From Pollenia angustigena (lineage: Eukaryota > Arthropoda > Insecta > Diptera > Polleniidae), in the NCBI GenBank assembly GCA_930367215.1, contig OV884058.1, positions 216,174,208 to 216,238,207 of the forward strand: a stretch of 64,000 nt of DNA, in the 5' to 3' direction. Shown one piece after another: positions 40,328-51,914 of the stretch (its first letter is position 1; every line of letters starts with the position of its first letter). Position numbers and translations under genes: made by a program. The notes under the pieces were generated by a model. It worked only from the letters and a program-made list of their open reading frames with translations. It was not told the DNA's origin and ran no database searches.

Positions 40328-43300
40328 TCAATTTGTAGCATACAATTTAAAAATTTCGTTTTTAAATGGCCGAGCGTTGCTTATAAATTTAATATTCGTG
40401 GATAGCGCATTCCAAAGACGGACTGAATGAATATAAAATTGCAATTTTGATACAGAGTTTATATAACGAACACGTACACAGAAAAAATTATTGCCGAATT
40501 ATTTTCAAACAAACGCTTGTTTGAAAATTTTTTTGATTTCTACAAATTTTTTTACTGATTCAATCAATATTTTTGTTTGATTTTAATTTAACCAACAAAA
40601 ATGTGGACAACTCTTCAAAAATTTAATAAACGCGCTATTGGTTTGAAGTTTTCATAATTTTGTATGAAATATTTAACGCTCTTTAATGTTGTCGTCTTTT
40701 TGCATTTTTTTATTGATTGTAAGCAACACTTCTTTATGTGAAATATAAGAACTGCAACAAAAAACACATGCAGTCTATTTTTGGACGCTTTAAAAAAGTA
40801 CAGCAATAAGAAAAATGATAAAATAGCGTGACGAGGTTTGTAGTAAAAAAACAACAAAAACAATAGCAGGTAAAAAGAACGTTTCATTTTTTTTTTAAAC
40901 AACAGAAAAAACACATTATAAGAAACAAAATAAATTTTTGGTTGGTTTCAAAGTTGGTAAAAAAAAAAAACAAAATCCCGTATTCAATTTTTTCAAATAG
41001 TTTGTTTAAATACATCAAATACAAAAATAGAATGATGGCGGAAAACATATCGAGTCGGTCTGCCGCCGTTTTTGGTTACATTTCTTCTTCAGCAAAGGAA
41101 AGGATACAGCAACAGAGAGTGATAAAGAAAAACATTGTGTTGTGTGTATAAATAAGACTTCGTTCAAAAATTATTCCAACAAAAAAAATGTGTCTCAAAG
41201 CCAGCCGGCGGCTCTGCTCTGCTTCATCTTCGCCAACAGTGCTTGCTTGTGTGCGCGTCATTGCTTGTGCCAAAACTTTTTTGTTTGATTCAGCAAAATT
41301 ATTTGTTTGAAATTTATATGAATTTCAGTAAACTTTTTGTTTGATTCTGTAAAATTATTTGTTTGAAAAAATCGGCGTTTTTTTTCAATAAACAAAATGC
41401 AAATAAATTGTTTGAATATGCGAATTTGTTTGTAGGACCGATTTTAGACAAAAAATTGTTTGATTCTACAAATTTTTTGTTTGAATTGGAAAAATAATTT
41501 TTTCTGTGTACGATATTATTTGTTCTTTCAGAAAGTGTAAACAATAATCTCTCAAACAAGTAAGTTGGATGTCGGGAGTGTATGATTTTATGTAAAAAAA
41601 AATCAATGTTCTGATGTTTAGAAGATCTACAAAAGTAACTCCCTATAGTTTTGTTGTGTAATGGGAAATATGGTCATACTTCCCTAGACTAAATACATAT
41701 CTCAATATTGAGTTAAAGGTAGATGTAAGCTTTCTACGACTTGCAGAATCACAATTTGCGTATATCTCGCATCCATATAGTAAAGTTGGCATGAGGTATG
41801 TTTTCGCTAGAAGAATTCGAATTTTGAGTGGGGTAAAATACTGGGTATGCCATAACGCTCATAACATTGAGTATGTTTTCCCTGTTGCGACGTTAATATG
41901 ATCTGACCATGTAAGAAAACGATTAAATGTAATTCCAAGATTTTTTGCCGTTGGTACTATCTCGATTTTCTTATTATTAAGCAATATTGCCGGTTCTTCG
42001 TTTAAAATAGTTGTCTTCTTTGTAATAACTAAGCACTTGGATTTTTTAGGGTTAAGGCACAAACCATTTGCACTTGCCCATTCATATATTCGGCCAAGAT
42101 CCATATTTAAGTTCCCAATGCATCGGCTCATATCATCAAGGCTACTACTAATATATAGTTGTACATCATCAGCATACATATGAACACTGCAATACTTTAG
42201 ATGTTGGGGAAGGTCATTGGTATATATAGTAAAGAGTAATGGACCTAGTATTGATCCCTGTGACACTACTTTCAGAACTGGTAGAGATTTTGAAGTATTG
42301 TTGTTGGCAAAGACGTACTGACGGCGTCCTGTTAAATACGACAACATTAATGTTGTTGATGACGTAGAGAAATTGAACATTTTTAGCAACTTAAAACGAA
42401 GTACATCATGATCTACCGTATCAAAAGCTTTAGAATGATCGAGAAGTACAAGGAAAGAAACATCACCAACATCAATACGCTGTCGCAGTTCTTCAGAAAT
42501 ATCTATTAAGGCCGTTATACAACTATGTTTCGGTCGAAACCCAGATTGTTTTCTAGTTAATAAACCCTTATCATTTACGTATTTGCTTATTTGGTGATGT
42601 AGTAAACGTTCAAATACTTTTGATAAATATGGTAAAATGGCAATAGGGCGATATTCATTTTTAGATTTTGGTATTGGTATTATTTTTGCAAATTTCCAGT
42701 TTTCTGGGTAAACACTTTTTGTAATTATAGTGTTAAATATATGTGTGATATAAGGCAGCATACGCAAAATGACTATTTTTAAAAACTTTGGATAAATCTC
42801 ATCAAACCCAACAGCATTTGATTTAATTGCAAGGCAACTAGATAGTACATCTGATTCGCATACACAATCAAAGTAGAATGGATTATCCATAATATGTGAA
42901 GTTTGTTCATAAAAACCAAGATTTGATTGAACAGCAGGGAGATTTGTAAAAGACTTCTATATCAATAACATCAGCAGAGGGTCTACCAACGCCTATCTCA
43001 AGAATGGCTTTCCAAGTTTTCATATATCCCAATGCAGATGTAAAACGATTCGAATAAAACTGTGATTTTGCGGCTTTTATCAATCTATTTACAACTCTCC
43101 GTGCATCGAGATATTCTGTTTGTAGATCGACAGTCTTGAAGAGCTTCCAACGTTTGTAAGCAAAGTCTCTTCGGACAATTGCCGATTTAATTTCAGGAGT
43201 AAACCATGGTTTCTTCTTAAAATTTTGCTTGACAGTTTTTAGTGGAACAGATTTTCTAAAAATATTTAAACGGTTTTTTTCCAGAAAGTTAAGCTGATTA

Positions 43301-44079
43301 TCTACCGAAGGCATATAATAAATTGTTGTCCAATCGATGCTATCCAGCTCGTAGGATAAAATATCATAATTTATATTTTTATAATCAAAAAAAGTAATAT
43401 TGTCAGTTATGTATAAATAGTGTTTGGAAAAACTTCATGTTGCTGACGAAAAATATATCTAATAATGTACTATTCGTAGCAGTAAAATGAGTTGCAGTTG
43501 TGGTGTTTGTTGGATATAATCCAATAGATTTCATTTCATTGGTTAAATGACTTTCTATAAGATAACATCATATTTGCAAGAGATAGTGTTCAGTGTTTTT
43601 AGGAAGTTGCTTGTGTCTACTCTGCAGTGAGGGCTGTAAACAGAACCTACGAGTAGCTTTTTACCAGTCGCTACAATCTCGACGAACATGTACTCTATTT
43701 TATTAACAGAACTATTTGTTGAATTTATTTCCGAATAGTCATTTTCAACTGCGTTCGAATCGATGCACATTCTACTAATTATATCCTTTCTTACGTACAT
43801 ACCCACACCACCGCAAGGAGTTTTCCTGTCACAACGGTATATCTTAAAATTGGTTTAGTTAACAATTTCATCATGGATAGAATTTTAAAACCACTTTTCA
43901 GAAACACAAATAATATCAACGCCAGAACTTTGAAAGATGTAGCGAAACTCATCAATTTTAGGTTTTAAACTCTGAGCATTGATGTGGCATATCTTAAGAC
44001 CAAATTTTTGTTTGCTTAGTATACGTAGCATGTTAGTTGTCACATCTTTGGAGCTAATTAATTGGCTATCCATGAACAT
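40328..44079 (-). pseudogene. LINE-A ORF2: endonuclease and reverse transcriptase, broken
   Basis: Endonuclease: LKICHINAQSLKPKIDEF and GVDIICVSEKWF (44079-43885), then GGVGMYVRKDI and LLVGSVYSPHC (to 43555), with a deletion before the linker. Linker: KKPWFTPEIKSAI ... YKRWKLF (43314-42907). Reverse transcriptase piece of 343 residues (42890-41859): GFRPKHSCITAL about 117-128, SKAFDTVDH 153-161, QGSILGPLLF 211-220, YADD 239-242. C-terminus: LFERLLFTLSERTNNIV, then beyond the MITE SVRLWNALSTNIKF, stopping at 40328. Frameshifts separate the pieces. Confidence 0.82.
40477..41508. mobile_element. Foldback MITE in the LINE-A 3' coding end
   Basis: CACAGAAAAAATTATT at the left is inverted at the right, between TA dinucleotides (40475-40476, 41509-41510). 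The ends carry many TTGTTTGA / TCAAACAA motifs. Removing it rejoins the LINE-A C-terminus (SERTNNIV with the following RYINS segment), which confirms its limits. Confidence 0.82.
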
Positions 44080-44932
44080 GATTTGTTAACCTGTTTATAT
44101 AAGCAACGCTAGCAAGGCAAACATTATGCTTGAATTAATGAATCAAATAACATAAAAAGATTTAATGCAAAACAATCTAACATAAAAAAATAAAATATTA
44201 TAAAAAAATTAACATAAGAACAATTTTTATAAATAATATTCAAATAAATAAATATATGGGTATAAAAGGGCAGTGTATACATATTTGGGCAGTCAATTAT
44301 AAGAGGTATTACATAGATCCGGAAAAAAGTTATTTAATTGCTCCATGCCATCTATCCGAATAGGCTGCTCATCAGGTTTAAATTTAATGTAAACCAGGCC
44401 ACGCATCGTAAAAACAGACTTTAACCTTTTGGCATTTTTTTAACCAACCGCGGACTGTAGTATTTTAAAATTTGCGGTGGTCAAATTTTCGTTAACATAA
44501 AACGGACGATCAGAGTTTACACCAATATGATTGACCAATAATGGTGTTTTATTACGTTTGCGGAAATTAGCAATAGATTTCAGTACAAATTTTTTGTCGT
44601 AGGGGGAAAATAACTTTACCATTATTACTGCATTTGGTGAAAAATCTCGTTCTTTGTTGTTGTGGTTTTGTAGCCGGTAAATAGCTTTTACAGCTGGTGT
44701 ATTAATGTTAAGAGTTTCACAAATGGTTTGAAACATACGAAACAGGTCTTCATTTTCATTATAGATTAGATTTAGATTAGATATTTTTCTTTATTGAAAT
44801 ATATAATATTACGTATAACAATATTTGTTTTAATATAAAACTTTGATATAAAAATTATAATTATATTTTAAATAAAGATATTTACGGCTTGGTTTTTTAA
44901 CCGTCAGCCGGAAGTTTGCCTTTAAAATATTT

Positions 44933-47900
44933 TTAACTATTGTTAAAATTGTATTCATCGACTAAAAATTTTCTATATGTTAATGCATTTTTTACAAAAA
45001 GATAAAGTGAACTCCAGTTTTCTTCTCTTCCCCCATTTAGAAGATCATAAATTTCATAATCTGTAAGTCTTGAGTACACTAGGAATTTTCTTCGTATATT
45101 TGCAAGTATTGGGCACCTTCCTATAAAGTGCAAAATTGTTTCATCTTCATTCAGGTTACACAAAGAACAAAGAGTGGATTGATTGGTGGTATATTTATTT
45201 GAATTTAGCATTAAAAGATCTCCGCGAGTTTTCATTATTAAGGATATTTGGTGTTGGTTATATTTTTCGTTACAATAGGTAAGGCCTTTTGAGTGGTCTA
45301 AAAACTTATATATTCGTTGTTGACTTTTTAGTGCAGTTTCGCGGTAGTTTTGACTAGATTTAGATTTCATAGTATCAATTAACGATTTGCACGAGTTATT
45401 CCATATGTTTTTAGATTGGTGTATATTATTTGAATTCAAATCAAAAGAATTCAAACGATCAACGTAATTTTTGTACCAGTAAATGTTTTTTGATATTATT
45501 TTTGATGAAAGTCTGTGAGGTAGCCTATGATTTTCATATTCGAAAAGCGTCTTAGAAATATATTGAAGGTGTAGACTGTAAGTATACAGGTGTGCATCTT
45601 CTTGACCGGTTTCTAGAGCAAGTACGTAGTTTGGGGTATTTTCTGGTAATTTTAATATGCGTTTAGTAAAAAACCTTTGCAATTTATCAACAATGTCAAA
45701 CCAACCCAGGCCCCAAACCTGAGCCCCATATGCTTGTATAGATCTGCAAACAGCTTGAAATAACTTCCACTTTGCCTTTAGCGACACATCCCTTTTTGCA
45801 ATAAAACTTTTCCACGTGATATTTACACAAACTTTTGCAGCATCATTTTTTGTAGTTATATGTTTCGTGTAAGACATTGCCGGAGTTAGTATAATACCTA
45901 AATACTTGTATTGAGCCACGACTTTTACCTCATCTCCTTTAAACTTCCACTTTTCATTTAAGGCAACACGACCACCTTTCCTAAAAACCATTATCTCCGA
46001 TTTTGTTAAGTTCACTTCCATTCCCCATGTTTCACAATATATTTCCAAATTATTTATCATTCTCTGTAGGACGCTTATATTTTCGGCAAGAATGACAATA
46101 TCATCCGCATACATTTAAATTCTTATGTTCAGTTCATCTATGAACAGACCGCCTTCCAGTTGCTCATGAAGGTCATTTAGATACAAGGAAAACAACAAAG
46201 GCGACAACAAACATCCTTGTTTTACGCCAGAGTTTGTACTAAAGTAATCTGAGATTTCATCTCCAGTCCATACTGCAGAAAATGTATGTTTATATACATG
46301 TTCTAAAAAGTTAACTATTTTTGTGGACAATCCCATTTGGCGTAGTTTATACATTAAAAGTTGTCTTGGTATGCGATCAAAGGCAGCTTTAAAGTCCACA
46401 AAAAACGCGTAGACTCTCTTATGTTCATGAAACTTGATATTGACAATTGCCGTTAAATTATAGATGCTATCAACGAATAGCCTTTACGAAAACCAGCTTG
46501 GAACTCATTTAAAGTTTTATAGTTTGTGGTCCATTGTGTTAATCTTTCATGTATAGCACCCATCATTATCTTGGCTAAGCAATTCATGAAGGAAATTCCC
46601 CTATAATTGCATGGCATATTAGCATCTCCTTTTTTATGTATTGGGAAAACAATACTACGCTCAAACACCTCAAAAGAACCACTTCCGTTTAATATATTTG
46701 TAAAGACTTTCGCCAAAGCGCTTAAAAAGTTATTACTTGCGTTTATAAAAAATTCATAGGGTATTCTATCCTCACCCGGCGCTTTGTTTTCTTTGACCTT
46801 TGCCAGTACCAACCTAATCTCTTGCAGTGTAAAAACTTTATCTAGATCTGTATCCACGACTAAATTAGCCGCATACTCCATCTCCAGTGCTCTACTTTGC
46901 GGGTTTAACAACATTTCAAAGTATTCTTTAAAATTTTCTGCGCTTATATTATTTCCAACCAATCGTTCTTCTTGCCTTATTTCTTTAGCTACTAGCCACC
47001 ATTGTTTGCTGTCTTTAACCAAGTTTAACTTTTGTTCTAATTGTTTATAATAATTTACTTTTTTTGTTCTACAAATTGTTTGATATTTGTTCTTCTTCTC
47101 TGTGTATTTTTCTTTATCAACATCATCTTGAGAGATTCTAAACTTTTGTAAAGCTGCGAGGGATTTTTGCCTCGCATTATTGCATTGAATATCAAACCAT
47201 TTATTCTTAAATTGTATGTGTTTGCCATTTTTTTTTTGTACTTTATACGATTCAACAATTAATTTCGACATATCGCTTAAGTTAAGATTGTCTTTATATT
47301 TTTGTATTTCATTTAAATTTGAATTAAGCTTGGCACAATAATTATCTTTGTTGTTGTAGTTCCATTTTAACTTTGGCAATAGGTTCATTTTCCTTTTATC
47401 ATTTTGTGTTGTTGTGAAATTAAGGTAAAGTGTGATTGGTAAATGATCAGACCATGTTTGATTATCCACAGTAAATTTTTCGACCATTGTTAATATATCA
47501 AGTGACACTGCGCATATATCATTTACTGAATTTCCTGAACTGCCAACATACGTGAAACAACCTTCTCCATCGCCTGCTGTTCTTCCATTTAAAATCACCA
47601 GACCATAATTATTACAAAAATCGATAAATGTTTTGCCATTTGGTTTTACAACTTTGTCCATTGACTTTCTACCACTTAAGCCAGCCTTAAAGGAATTTTC
47701 GAGAATTTCATCCAAATATTGTTGCTCTTCGCCAATTCTGACATTCAGATCGCCCATTATAATAGGGTTGATTATTTCATTTTCAAGTAAGGCATTAACT
47801 AAGTCCTCAAACTCATTGCCCCAATTTGCACCGCGTAAGTAAGCTGGTATTATCGTGAAGTTTTTTGAATTTAATTTTACAACCATAGTATCAACACTGC

Positions 47901-48294
47901 CATATGTCCTCATTTCAAACTTCACTCCAAAATTAGTTAAATTTTTACGAATACCAAAAACATAGCCACCAATACCTCTTCCAAACCTGCTATTACGTGT
48001 AGCTGATTTCCATTTAATATTAAAATTTTTGAATTTACCATTAAATTTTTCAAAACTACTATTTTCGACATGTGTCTCCAACAATATAAATATATCTGAT
48101 TCCCATAAGTACTCAAATAAATCCAGATTATCAAATTTATTATTTAAACCGTTAACATTATAAGCAATTATTTTAAGTGTACAATTTTTATTTTCATTAC
48201 ATAAATTCTTATCAACTAAACATTGATTAACATTTTTAACTTTACTACATCCGGCTATACTTAGTTTTTTTGATTTAACAATGACATATAACAC
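44933..48294 (-). pseudogene. LINE-B ORF2: endonuclease and reverse transcriptase, one frameshift and one stop
   Basis: Endonuclease: LKIIAYNVNGLNNKFDNL, FILLETHVENSS, PIIMGDLNVRIGEE and TWSDHLPITLYL. Reverse transcriptase: ENKAPGEDRIPYEFF, YRGISFMNCLAKIMMG, FQAGFRKGYS, a one-base frameshift near 46475, VDFKAAFDRIPRQLL, GVKQGCLLSPLLFSLYLNDL, then TAA at 46115-46117 directly before MYADDIVILAE. C-terminal: KYLGIILTPAMSYTKH and a zinc-knuckle-like CSLCNLNEDETILHFIGRC. Only two lesions in about 1,120 codons, so it is a young copy. Clade not assigned. Confidence 0.87.
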
Positions 48295-49136
48295 AAATTT
48301 ATTGAATCAATTTTATCATTAAAAATCGTTTTTAAAAATTCTTTGCCATTTTGACTACCACACATTAATAATTTATCTTTATTCCAAAATAGCCATTTCT
48401 TATCAATTCTCATCCTATCATTTCTCACTAGTATTTTTAAATCTTTATTCAATGACTTAAGTTGTGTTTTTAATTGTAACATAACTTTTTTATTTTGTTG
48501 CTTTTCATCACTTAAATCTTTATCTACGAATACAGAGGTACCTTTAAGTTTCTTGGCGTTGTTAAAAACTGCATTTGCCATTTCTTCCGTCCTGAATTCT
48601 GCCACTCCACATACCGTTTCATCTGTCTCATACAGCTTACGGACCCATTTCACAACCAAATCCGGGATTCCCATTGTTTCAGCACATATTTTAGTAATAT
48701 TTTCTTTCAAATCACCATTTTTTTTAATACCACGGAAGACTACATTTTTTTGTTTGCTTTTATCTACTAGACGCATTAGCTCTTGATGATCCTTCTGATG
48801 TTCGAATTTTAGTATTTTTACCTCTTCCTTCAATGCCTCATTTTCCATCTTTAAATGTCCAACTTGTGAGCAGCAATCTTGCATTGTTTGTTTTACCTCC
48901 TCTATGTCGGCTTTGGTAGATAAATTTTTTAACTTCTCATCAAGCACCGTTTGAATTGAACCTTGAATTATGCTAACGATATCGTTTAGCTGCATATTTG
49001 CCGGTAAACTACTCGCCCCTGCATTTGACATCTCTTCTGGAGTTAACTCCGACTGCTTTCTTTTGGCTTGTTGGGTATTTGGTGTTGACAGTTTACCGTC
49101 GCTGGTTATCGTTCTTTGCATCCTAAAAGTATGCAA
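48261..49136 (-). CDS. LINE-B ORF1 protein, intact 291 codons
   Basis: An uninterrupted frame. Residues 1-45 are polar. About 50-120 is a heptad-rich coiled coil (IQTVLDEKLKNLSTKADIEE onward). About 125-235 is an RRM-like block (NVVFRGIKK ... VCGVAEFRTEEMANAVF ... GTSVFVDKDLS) resembling the transposase-22 / L1-type ORF1 fold. A basic tail follows. It would coat element RNA and act as a chaperone in the cytoplasm. The start at 49136 was chosen as the first ATG; a second Met lies five residues in. Its 3' end overlaps ORF2. Confidence 0.75.
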   Translation of the reverse strand: MHTFRMQRTITSDGKLSTPNTQQAKRKQSELTPEEMSNAGASSLPANMQLNDIVSIIQGSIQTVLDEKLKNLSTKADIEEVKQTMQDCCSQVGHLKMENEALKEEVKILKFEHQKDHQELMRLVDKSKQKNVVFRGIKKNGDLKENITKICAETMGIPDLVVKWVRKLYETDETVCGVAEFRTEEMANAVFNNAKKLKGTSVFVDKDLSDEKQQNKKVMLQLKTQLKSLNKDLKILVRNDRMRIDKKWLFWNKDKLLMCGSQNGKEFLKTIFNDKIDSINLCYMSLLNQKN

Positions 49137-49825
49137 CCGCTTTTTCGTTTTTTATAATTTATATTTAAGATCAACAACAGCTTTTTAAATTTACGTTCCA
49201 AAAAGCTCAATTGTGTTTATTTAAAAGCTCAGTTGTGTATATTTAAAAGCTTTTATATATTTTGCTTCTACAGGTAGCTTTTGTTTACAAATGCAACAAA
49301 ATAAAAATATAACCGGCAACATTTAACACCATCAGCTGACTTTTATACAACTATTAATTTTTTTTTATTTTTTTTATTTGTCTCTCATTGGGATTTTGAC
49401 TAATTTTAAAATCACTTTATACAAAAGTAAATGCAATTATATGCTTAGTTTATTTTTTCAAAACGTGGGTTTTTCTTAATATTTTCGATTTTTCTATGTT
49501 ACAAACTTTATACACGTCTTTCAATTATAAAAACTTTATTCAAAACAGAGAGCACTAAAAACACAACTTTACACCACCGACTATACAGACAATCTCCCAT
49601 TATATGGGACACCATTAATACGAAGATCTGACGCAATAATTGAATTTTCTTGTCGTTGCAGTTGTATTTTTAATTTACCAACTTCACTTTTAAGACTAGT
49701 AATGTCATCTGCAACCGTTTCTAATTTTGAAACTCGTTGGGTAATATTTAAAATATCAGATTTCATATCATTAAAACGTTTATCAAATCCTTCTAACATA
49801 CGCGCCTCACTTTCTGCAATTACTG

Positions 49826-50394
49826 TGTAGTGTTAGATGTTATCTGTTATGTTTATTTCCCTATAGCCCAATATATCTTTATGCAGCTGTAGGGTACCAG
49901 CTCGATGGTCAGGCGTTCTTGCGAACTGCCAAATTAGGAGACTAAAAATAATAAACTAGGCAACAAGTGCCACTTTATGTTTTCAAATCTAAAGTCTGTT
50001 TTATTTGTGGGCTACTGCCCTTTTTATACCAATTCTATCCTATTGCTTACTTATTCTAACTTATTGTATTAATTCTTAATATCTATGTCTCTTACTCAGT
50101 AGCATGTAAATATTATGGTTTTACCCTTTTGCATAATGCAGTGACCAATCAGAATGCATGAGTGAGGAATGTACTCATTTACATTAGACAATCAAAATTA
50201 TGTCACTCACATTCTGATTGATCTGCTTTACCATTGTATTGACTCATGTGTTTGAACAAACACATTGAGTCATTGGGTAAATGCCGTTATTTGATCTTTT
50301 ATTTATGGCATTTACCCTACAATTATTCGGGTGGCATATATACATTTTAGGTTGGCTATTGGGTAAGCAGTGGACGCTTAGCAGGTACACTACA
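49826..50394 (-). mobile_element. Solo LTR in LINE-A ORF1
   Basis: On the minus strand it begins TGTAGTG and ends CACTACA (perfect 7-bp inverted tips). It is flanked by a 4-bp duplication (ACTG on the plus strand, 49822-49825 and 50395-50398), as in Ty3/gypsy-type elements. It contains TATAAAAAGGG and, just downstream, AATAAA, a plausible promoter and polyadenylation signal. No internal region or second LTR is present, so it is the product of LTR-LTR recombination. Confidence 0.82.
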
Positions 50395-50565
50395 ACTGTC
50401 TTTATTATTTCTGTAAATTTTTCTGTAAATTTTTCAAATCTTTTATCTACGAGACCAAGCAATTTGAAGGGTGAATCAGTAGTCGATAATCGCGGCGTTT
50501 TTAAAACATTATCAAAGAAAGAGTTTTGCAAGGGCTCTCTTCCTCTCTTGAGTGCTTTAGATCAG

Positions 50566-50789
50566 TGCCCGGCAGTGTGGCCATATCCAAAAATATTTTA
50601 CAGCTATATCGGGTTTCAAATAATGCTAAAAATGCCAAAAAAAAATCCTAAACTCCAAAAAATAATGCTAAAATTTAAATTGTATTATTGTTTTGTTATG
50701 TTTGTTAATATACCTTTATACATGATTTTTTTTACATAATTCTTCCCTATAATCATATTAATAGAACAAACTGATTAAAAAACAAGTTA
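50566..50789. repeat. Possible hAT terminus and AT-rich sequence
   Basis: CAGTGTGGCCATATCC at 50570 and nearby AATAATGCTAAAAATGCC resemble the ends of the hAT at 25211-28724. No partner end was found, so it is left as a fragment. Confidence 0.35.
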
Positions 50790-51842
50790 GAGTGCTATAT
50801 TCGGCTGTGCCGAATCTTTGATACCCTCCACCGACAGTTCGAATGTTTAATGTATGATGTTATTATTATCTTAAAATGTGACGATTTGTTATTAATTATG
50901 TTTTCCGGTAGTAGGATTTACATGGGGCCTAGGGTAAATTATGGACCGATCATCACGAAATTTCACAGCGTCATTTCTAGTCCTATAAAACTGTGACGTA
51001 CCAATTTCTGTTATGATAGCATTATTAATTATGGTTTTAGGTGTACTAAACTGTTTTCCGGGAGTAGGATTTCTATGGGGCCTAGGGTAAATTATGTACC
51101 GATCTTCACGAAATTTCACAGTATCATTTATAGTCCTTTAAAACTGTGACGAGCCAAAATTTGTTATGATTGCCTTATTTTTTACGGTTAAAGGCGTACT
51201 AATCTGTTTTCCGGTAGTAGGGTTTATATGGGGCCTAAGGTAAATTATGGACCGATCGTCACGAAATTTCACAGTGTTATTTGTAGTCCTAAAAAACTGT
51301 GACGTACCAAATTTTGTTACGCTAGCGTTATGTTTTACGGTTTTAGGCTTTCTAAACTGTTTTCCGGGAGTAGTGTTTATATGGGGCTTAGGGTAAATTA
51401 TGGACGGATCTTCACGCAATTAACCAGTGTGATTTCCAGTGAAATAAAACCAATTTTTGCAAAATCTTATTTCATTCCGTGCCTTGTTCCAGCATTTATG
51501 TTATTTTTTGTAACAAAATTATCAATTTTTTTAGGTGGTGGTTCCACATTTTGATTCATAGCTCTGGTCGTACTGAACCGATTTTGCTGGATTTCAATCC
51601 CAAACTGCTTAGAATAACTACAAGCAATTTGGCACCAAGTTTGTTAATTTCTTTTCAGCTGTTCGAAAGTGAGCGTGTTTTCAACAGACGGACAGACGGA
51701 CATGGCTTTATCGACTTAGAATTACTCAAGGACCCAGAATATATATACTTTATGGGGTCTGAGATGAATAATAAAAAAGTTTCACACGGAATGACAAACT
51801 TAATATACCCTCTTCACAACTAATTGTGGTGGAGGGTATAAT
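50790..51842 (+). repeat. Interspersed fly repeat with four 153-bp tandem units
   Basis: Starts near GCTATATTCGGCTGTGCCG and ends CACAACTAATTGTGGTGGAGG. Tandem units at 50932, 51085, 51238 and 51391 (on GGTAAATTATG) repeat every 153 bp exactly. The right half equals 15780-16388. The period is a multiple of three, and the minus strand is largely open across units with a repeated 51-residue theme (see findings). Confidence 0.7.
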
Positions 51843-51914
51843 AACAATTAAATATTAATTAAACATAAAAAGTCTTAAAACTATAAAACAAATATATGTA
51901 TTTCAGTCTTTATA

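Larger units (their letters stand above)
44764..49597 (-). mobile_element. LINE-B: full-length non-LTR retrotransposon inside LINE-A
   Basis: A 4,834-bp insertion with a 7-bp duplication, CATTATA (44757-44763 and 49598-49604). Minus-strand order: 5' leader (49597-49137), ORF1 (49136-48261), ORF2 (48294-44933, overlapping by 34 nt), and a short tail of TAATCTAAATC-type repeats. Precise insertion into LINE-A ORF1 shows LINE-B is younger. Confidence 0.88.
44290..50531 (-). pseudogene. LINE-A ORF1 (coiled coil and RNA-binding), split by LINE-B and a solo LTR
   Basis: Three segments join across two insertions: GLVDKRFEKFTEKFTEIIK (before the LTR); SEARMLEGFDKRFNDM and ITQRVSKLETVADDITSLKS, a coiled coil, to SDLRINGVPY (49605); then NENEDLFRMFQTICETLN, VKAIYRLQNHN and VIMVKLFSPYDKKFVLKSI (44757-44440). 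An in-frame stop near 44440 precedes KSVFTMRGLVYIKFKPDEQP. This is a nucleic-acid chaperone-type ORF1 protein as in jockey/L2-like elements. Dead. Confidence 0.72.
40037..50565 (-). mobile_element. LINE-A: jockey/CR1-type non-LTR retrotransposon with nested elements
   Basis: Minus-strand order: ORF1 pieces (50531-50399, 49821-49605, 44757-44290), an APE-type endonuclease, reverse transcriptase, and a 3' tail of TAAA repeats against 40037. Nested inside are a solo LTR, LINE-B and a foldback MITE. The 5' border is unclear near 50565. The SKAFDTVDH / QGSILGPLLF / YADD motif set suits the jockey-CR1-L2 side of the non-LTR tree; the clade was not resolved. Confidence 0.75.

Noticed and set aside
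49826..50394. Complete LTR retrotransposon
   Set aside because: Only one LTR, and LINE-A coding resumes directly on both sides.
50281..50739. 152-codon plus-strand frame
   Set aside because: Runs through the solo LTR and antisense to LINE-A ORF1; a by-product of those elements.
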